Source: Marsupella aquatica
Lineage: Eukaryota > Marchantiophyta
Direction: 5' to 3'
Length of the DNA: 64,000 nt
NCBI GenBank assembly: GCA_973895155.1
Contig: OZ316891.1
Coordinates: 30,876,001 to 30,940,000, forward strand
The position numbers were made by a program, and so were the translations under genes. This document shows, piece after piece, positions 59,201 through 64,000 of this stretch (position 1 is the first letter of the stretch; each line of letters starts with the position of its first letter). Under the pieces are notes generated by a model that saw nothing but the letters and a program-made list of their open reading frames with translations, was not told the DNA's origin and did not search any database.

Positions 59201-59930
59201 CTGGTTGGAATTTGGGGAAAGGAGTTTGGGCAATTGAATGTGTCCGATTAGGTGGCCGTGAGTTTGAGTTATAGCCCTAATCAAATGTGGAGTGTGGAGA
59301 TATAGCATGTTCCTCCTGGAACATGTCTCTTTTTTGTCTTCTAGTGATATGTAATTCATTTAAGCAGGGACATGTAAAATATATGCACATAAAATCACAT
59401 TATGACCAAGAAAGTACAAAGGTACTAAAGAGTTGAGTTGTGCACATACAGTACAGATTTTCATTTGCTTTTAGGTAATGACATTCAACTCAATTAAAAC
59501 CATAAATTTTGCAAAGTAAACCATGAGGGGAACTTAATACACCAGATGTTCACATTGATTAAATTCATTTCTTACACTCTCATGAGAAAAAAGAGAATTC
59601 ACTAAGGAGTGAAAAGGAAAGATTAAACCTTGATGAGGGGAGCCAATATATTCAAAATACTCTAAGTTCACTAAAATTAAGAGGGGTCCTAAAGTTAATT
59701 CAAAATCAAATTAATACATTTACATTGTTAAGGCACATTGAAATCAAGATACTTGACACAAAATATGAATGAGACAAAATCTGAAAGGTGGATTCACCAT
59801 ATAGCAGCCTTAAGAAAAGGAAGTTTGGTTGGTGAAATTAGTGTCTCTGGTGCCAATGGCAAAGACTCTAGATAGTGACTATGGGTGCCCTAAAGCTCAG
59901 TGATGAGGCTTGGTGCCCAAAAGTTTGGGG
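56277..59930. other. Region without recognised gene; 3' UTR of the coiled-coil gene at its start
   Basis: Two diverged copies of a roughly 150-bp block occur at about 56700-56830 and 56935-57060 (TGGATATGCAAGGTTTGT and TTAGTCxATGAC words). A (ACGAAAGTA)3 tract lies at about 57150-57178. Frames such as 57360-57746 (+) have no recognisable content. An exon downstream cannot be excluded. Confidence 0.35.
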
Positions 59931-59996
59931 TGAGTCAACTGGTAGAGAGAGAAAGCGGCCCCCACACCTGAGGGCTCGTAATTTAAGTTGTGAATA
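59931..59996 (+). repeat. Possible tRNA-derived SINE head
   Basis: TGAGTCAACTGGTAGAG resembles an RNA polymerase III A box (TGGCTCAGTTGGTAGAG in tRNAs), and about 35 bp on ATTTAAGTTGTGAATAC weakly resembles a B box. Spacing fits, but the cloverleaf cannot be drawn convincingly. Confidence 0.2.
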
Positions 59997-60639
59997 CCCC
60001 ATGCAGGGTTGGCTATAATGTGCTCTTAGCTAGTCTAGTAGTCTGTCATGTCCTGTCGCTACAGGAGAAAACAAAAGGAGCCTACCATGAGGCATTTCAG
60101 AGCTGCCATTTTACCTGTCTATAACTCAAAGTTATGGACTACTGACCAAAAACAGTTACAGATAACCGAATCTGTGATTTGGTAACGCCAAGACTTAAAG
60201 ATTGGTCATAAGAATTGGTCCCAAGAATTAGACACAAGAAACCTGTATAGGATGGGGAAAAATAACCCAAAAGTTATAGACAGATAGTGCGACAAATGGC
60301 CTCAAGTGTGATTATACAGCCTTAGACTGATTTGTGTGAGCATTGCTCATAAATAGATTGTGAATTGGTACCCTTTTCCAGTTCCACCTGTGTCCCAAGA
60401 GTCAGGGTCTACAAGTTTTCACTCTAATCTGTTGCCCCTTATTCCAGTTCTTGATTGCAGTTAGTTACATACATATTTTTTGTCTCTCAGTTCATCTTAT
60501 GCTGCTATCTCCTGCCCTGCCAATATAATCAAACTAGTCCAATGTTTGAGCACAACTTCACTCAACTCCTTGCACCAGGACAAAAAAACAAACTACCCCC
60601 ATTACTGACCCATTAATGGGTCTGCTTCTACCCATGATC

Positions 60640-61520
60640 TCTTTTTACTTTTAGGCAAATCTTGCTATTCAGGACAAAAATAGAAAAAAAAACACAAACG
60701 AATTCTGTAGAAACAGGATCAATTACTAAAGAGTGTCAAGTGCCAAAACCTAGTGTAATGGCGTAAAGCAAAACACAAACACAAATGAAACACAAACAAG
60801 TTCTGGAGGAAAATGGATCAATTATTAAAGACCATCAAGTGCCAAAAACAAAGTGTAATGAAGTCAGGATAGACACAAACATTTGAGAAAAAGCCCTGAT
60901 GGACAAACATAACCTGGATGGACACGGAACAAACCTAAGATTGTGCTTGTGTAACCGCTTTTCACTTGTGCTCCGATGGTGACCTGTAAGGAGATGTCTG
61001 ACCGGGAGCAGGAGGTTTTAGGTTGAGTTTAAACATACTTAACGTAATGTTTAAATCTCGGTTAGCTTCCATTCATAAGACACCTGTAATCCATTTTGGG
61101 TTGTCATTAGGGATTGGTGTTACAGTGTCAATAGGCTGTGTACATCCGGGTTGTCCCTACAAACGTTTGTGTCTATCCTGGCTTTAAGTTCAAGTGTATG
61201 GAGTACAAGCAAAAAGACAAAAGAAACACAAACGAGTTCTCGAGAAAAAGGATCAATTACTGAAGAGTGCCAAAACCTAGTGTAATGGAGTAAAAGCAAA
61301 ACACAAAAGACAAAAGTAATACAAACATGTTCTGGGGCAAAAGGATCAATGACTAAAGAGTGTCAAGTGCCAAAAACCTAGTAAACACTTGATGTTTGTT
61401 GTTATTGTACCTTGCTTTTACTAGGTTTACAAAAAGAAAAGAAAAAAAACACAAACGAGTTCTGGAGAAAAAGGACCCATTACTCAAACGTGGGCCAAGT
61501 GCCACACAAAACGCGTAATG
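60640..61520. repeat. Tandem repeat of a ~100-bp unit, interrupted by an inserted element
   Basis: About five units, each with ACACAAACGAGTTCTGGAG, AAAGGATCAATTACTxAAGA, GTCAAGTGCCAAAA and CCTAGTGTAATGG blocks. Two units lie before the insertion (60640-60864) and three after it (61205-61520), the last diverged. Confidence 0.8.
60865..61180. mobile_element. 316-bp inverted-repeat (MITE-like) element inside the tandem repeat
   Basis: The ends are CAGGATAGACACAAACATTTG and, on the other strand, CAGGATAGACACAAACGTTTG, one mismatch in 21. Subterminal sequences also pair loosely (GGACAAAC..GGATGGACAC against GGACAACCCGGATGTACAC). No coding capacity. I found no clear target duplication. Confidence 0.8.
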
Positions 61521-61565
61521 TAAAAGATGTGCAGAGAGGACAAACACGAAAGCAAAAAAGGTGTC

Positions 61566-61590
61566 TCTAGTCTAGTCTAGTCTAGTCTAG
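61566..61590. repeat. (TCTAG)5 microsatellite
   Basis: Five perfect TCTAG units, directly followed by GGTTTCGCTC, which completes a TAGGGTTT telo-box-like motif (61587-61595). Confidence 0.95.
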
Positions 61591-61595
61591 GGTTT
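61587..61595 (+). promoter_or_regulatory. Telo-box-like motif (CTAGGGTTT)
   Basis: In plants, AAACCCTA/TAGGGTTT often lies near the transcription start of growth-related genes. Here it is 24 bp before the ATG at 61619, at a sharp change from AT-rich to GC-rich DNA. Confidence 0.35.
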
Positions 61596-61618
61596 CGCTC
61601 GTGGCAAGCTCGGTGGCT

Positions 61619-62001
61619 ATGGCGTCCAGGAGTCGGAGAGGGCAGATCGAGGAGACGAGCCTATGGGAGCTCGACGGGCCGGAATATTCTCAGGGCCCGC
61701 GAGAGCAAGGAAGGCACGCAGGCGGAAAAGAGCTTTTGATGGAGTGCCTCATCAGCCCGCCGGCGTGGAGGAGTTCAAGGAGAGCCGGAGCTGCGTGCGT
61801 GGAGGATTGACTGATTCGGTTTTGGACTTCTCCTGTGCACGGGAGGAGAGAACGACAAGCATTGGCGTGGATTATCGTCGAAGGAAGGGCCTCAAGGCTC
61901 AAAGGGGGAATTCGGACGGAGCCAATTCCAGTATGGATGATGATCGTCAATTACACACTAGTCCCGGCGGCGAGGTTCGTTGCTCTTCCCGGCTGCTGTG
62001 A
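61619..62001 (+). CDS. Candidate 5' exon of an unrecognised gene
   Basis: GC-rich segment after the telo-box. From ATG 61619 a frame reads ASRSRRGQIEETSLWELDGP and stops at 61810. A second frame, from 61663 to 62001, reads RARKARRRKRAFDGVPHQPA then VEEFKESRSCVRGG, and reaches a possible donor (GGCGAG/GTTCGT) near 61979. Composition suggests a real gene start, perhaps with a sequence error or splice between frames. No family recognised. The exact coding frame is not established. Confidence 0.3.
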
Positions 62002-62164
62002 CTTTTTTCACCGCCGGTGGCGACTGCGATTCTACGCTAAGCTAAGCTTCTGGTGCGTCGGCGTGCTTTCTGTCTTCTTCGTTGGGAGTGTACTTTCCCG
62101 TCCCTCAAGTAGAGGCTCCATCCATCAATTGTGCATGTCGTTTGTCTCCTCCACCTTCTAACGT

Positions 62165-62250
62165 GATTGGCTCGTTGATTGATGGATTGATGGATGGATT
62201 GATGGATGGATTGATTGATGGATTGATTGATGGGTTGATTGATGGGTGCC
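62165..62250. repeat. (GATTGATG)n-type minisatellite
   Basis: Tandem GATTGATG/GATGGATT units over about 85 bp. It creates long Pro/Ser/Asn-repeat frames on the minus strand that are not genes. Confidence 0.9.
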
Positions 62251-62885
62251 TTGTTGGCATGAGTTTGTGGATGTCTGCTGTACTGCTCTCTCGATCTTCG
62301 TTGTCCGCCACGGTTTCGTCGCGGGGAACTGAGTCGGACGGTCGTCGACTCCAGTAGCAAACATTTAGTCAAAGATTTGCCTCGGGGAGGATCATGTGCG
62401 ATGTCGCTTTATACCATCGAAATTGATACGGAAATTGATCTGCGGCTGTCAGCAGGGGAGTGTGAAGTGGCAGAGTTTTGTGTAAGTTTTTCTTATGGTC
62501 GATGCCCTGTGCGCCACAGGATGGCCGGAAGGGCCAGTTGAGTTGATTAATGAGTGGAAAGAAGGGGGACAATTGATGAAATATCCCGTGATGCGAATCC
62601 GTACCGGATGAAGCATTAATTGTGGGAGTGCCTCTCTATTTTGGTGGGACGGAGCGGTTTTTTCCCGACAGGCAACACCTCCCCTACGTGTGCGTGCTGA
62701 AGTCGGGTTGATTCATTCTCGTGTAGAGAAGAGACGTCTAAATGCTGCAATTGTTGACGTCGAGCACAAGACAGTGCTGTGAATTGTTCTCACCTAAGTG
62801 GTGCTGGCCGATAAGTTATTCTCGTGGTCACTCATACTTGTTCATACGGTCCCTTTCACTGGTTCCACTGCTGTGCGAGTGAGCA
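62251..62885. other. No supported feature
   Basis: I see only short frames between the minisatellite and the 174-bp duplication; an intron of the candidate gene at 61619 is possible. Confidence 0.3.
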
Positions 62886-63233
62886 GACAAAAGATTACTT
62901 TCACTCATACAAACAGGTAAAGAGTCATTCCGACTGGGAGGGCTGGGTGTGTCCAGCACGACGTTCAGCGGAGAGGAAAATTTACATCTGAATCGACCAC
63001 TAGTTCATCAGAACGGCTGTCCGTTAAGAATTAAGCGTTTTGTTCGTGATCCTGTTTTGGACAAAAGATTACTTTCACTCATACAAACAGGTAAAGAGTC
63101 ATTCCGACTGGGAGGGCTGGGTGTGTCCAGCACGACGTTCAGCGGAGAGGAAAATTTACATCTGAATCGACCACTAGTTCATCAGAACGGCTGTCCGTTA
63201 AGAATTAAGCGTTTTGTTCGTGATCCTGTTTTG
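62886..63233 (+). repeat. Exact 174-bp tandem duplication, in frame
   Basis: Copies 62886-63059 and 63060-63233 look identical. 174 is 58 codons, and one frame stays open through both copies (62949-63248), with FSGEENLHLNRPLVHQNG and RIKRFVRDPVL in each. It may be a recently duplicated exon or a chance open frame. A 31-bp duplication (ATGGCGTAAGAGCACACCCA) follows at 63240-63296. Confidence 0.85.
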
Positions 63234-63296
63234 GAACAAATGGCGTAAGAGCACACCCATACTGTTAATAATGGCGTAAGAGCACACCCAGACTGT

Positions 63297-63896
63297 CATT
63301 CTGTCTGTAACGCCAGTCGACTTGGGAACACAAGGCACTAGTGCCAGACACTTCGCCAAGCACTGTCTTTAATTGGCTACTGAACTCGAATTGCATAAGA
63401 ATTAGGAGTTCACCTCTTAATTTGAAGGAAGATTTTGCAAACTGCAATGTATTTGCATCATTTGCGTGCATCACCGGAAAACACCGCTGTATTATATGCC
63501 TGGCCTGAGTAGCGACTGTCCCGTACTTCCGTGTTGGTCGCTGTTGTACTTGTGGACCATGAACCATCTTGATTGTGGTGGATTGGGACACAGTCTTTTT
63601 GTCTCCTCGAGGATTCTTAGAAAGAAAACATATCCTGAGCCTGTTTGTTCGCCTTGTTCAGGTGGAAAAACTATTGCACTTGTCATGGCGCTCATTGGAA
63701 GGAGTCCAAGGTTAACAGTGGGTCTTCTCGAAATGTCGTCTACGCGCCTGCCACGAACCTAAGGTGAAAGTGCAACTGTCAGCAGTTATCTTCTCTTACG
63801 AGCCCGAAGAGTCGCTCGTTTTCCAATTTGAAAACGACAGAGCAGGTTGAAAGAACAGTTCAATCCGAAAGAAGAATCGCTAGTGCGGTGGGGAGG
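63297..63896. other. No recognised gene; upstream of the CDS at the window edge
   Basis: Frames such as 63466-63762 (+) show no known motif. A frame continuous with the CDS at 63897 is open from about 63765 (SFSNLKTTEQVERTVQSE), so the true start or an acceptor could lie there. Confidence 0.35.
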
Positions 63897-64000
63897 ATGA
63901 CGTCCTCCAGTCACAACTCTGCAGCGTCCGGGGATGTGGCGACTTCTGAAAGCAGTTCCGGGGACGATAACGCCGTCGTTGCCAAGCCTCTCGCACCGGC
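63897..64000 (+). CDS. N-terminal part of a Ser-rich protein, cut by the window end
   Basis: ATG at 63897 (context GGGAGGATGACG) opens MTSSSSHNSAASGDVATSES, then an acidic stretch GDDNAVVAKPLAP, still open at 64000. Such Ser/Asp-rich N-termini are common in plant regulatory proteins, but no family can be named from 34 residues. The same frame is open for 44 codons upstream, so the start could be earlier. Confidence 0.45.
   Translation, partial: MTSSSHNSAASGDVATSESSSGDDNAVVAKPLAP

Noticed and set aside
62037-62372. Minus-strand frames with INPSINPS-type repeats
   Set aside because: Translation of the GATTGATG minisatellite.

Overview
This is nuclear DNA from a land plant, most likely a moss. 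The coding genes are interrupted by short GT-AG introns. The RNA-editing-type PPR protein (14037-17203) has wording that I associate with moss DYW proteins. Gene density is low, and the spaces are filled with plant-type transposons, foldback elements and minisatellites. I could not run searches, so names come from motif recognition and from family sequences I remember. Exon models were built by hand from reading frame, splice sites and intron phase.

Layout. 1404-6073 (+): 13-exon mitochondrial NADPH:adrenodoxin/ferredoxin oxidoreductase. 9113-9457 (+): intronless thioredoxin h, preceded by four copies of an 84-92 bp repeat. 11314-12899: a 70-bp tandem array, a nested inverted-repeat element and a 94-bp duplication. 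14037-17203 (-): two-exon DYW-type PPR protein, 913 aa, with an organelle-targeting first exon. 18255-18488: near-perfect hairpin element with a telomere-like loop. 24649-28438 (-): internally deleted Ty1/copia retrotransposon with both LTRs and a 5-bp target duplication. 29578-33411 (-): coiled-coil protein whose 5' end is unresolved. 35842-36228 (+): relic of an RNase H1 N-terminal-type domain. 40530-41480: degenerate minisatellite. 41758-51583: a 9.8-kb Mutator-like element. 54024-56276 (+): small seven-exon coiled-coil gene. 59931-61590: repeats and another inverted-repeat element. 61600-64000: GC-richer DNA with a candidate gene start, an exact 174-bp tandem duplication, and the start of a CDS that runs off the end.

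The most notable object is the Mutator-like element. It has terminal inverted repeats of about 890 bp and an 8-bp target duplication. It carries a multi-exon DDE/SWIM transposase on the + strand and a second multi-exon gene of unknown function on the - strand. The two genes converge, each starting at or near its own terminal repeat, which is the layout of maize MuDR (mudrA and mudrB). The second gene (638 codons over 7 exons, all phases consistent) is basic and acidic low-complexity in the middle and Trp-rich at both ends; I recognise no family. Both genes carry in-frame stops, so this copy looks inactive but fairly young: the terminal repeats differ mainly by transitions. A 287-bp element has inserted into the left repeat only, so the right repeat preserves the empty site.

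The host genes look like an unlinked housekeeping set (mitochondrial redox, cytosolic or membrane thioredoxin, organelle RNA editing, coiled-coil proteins). Nothing suggests that they form a pathway.
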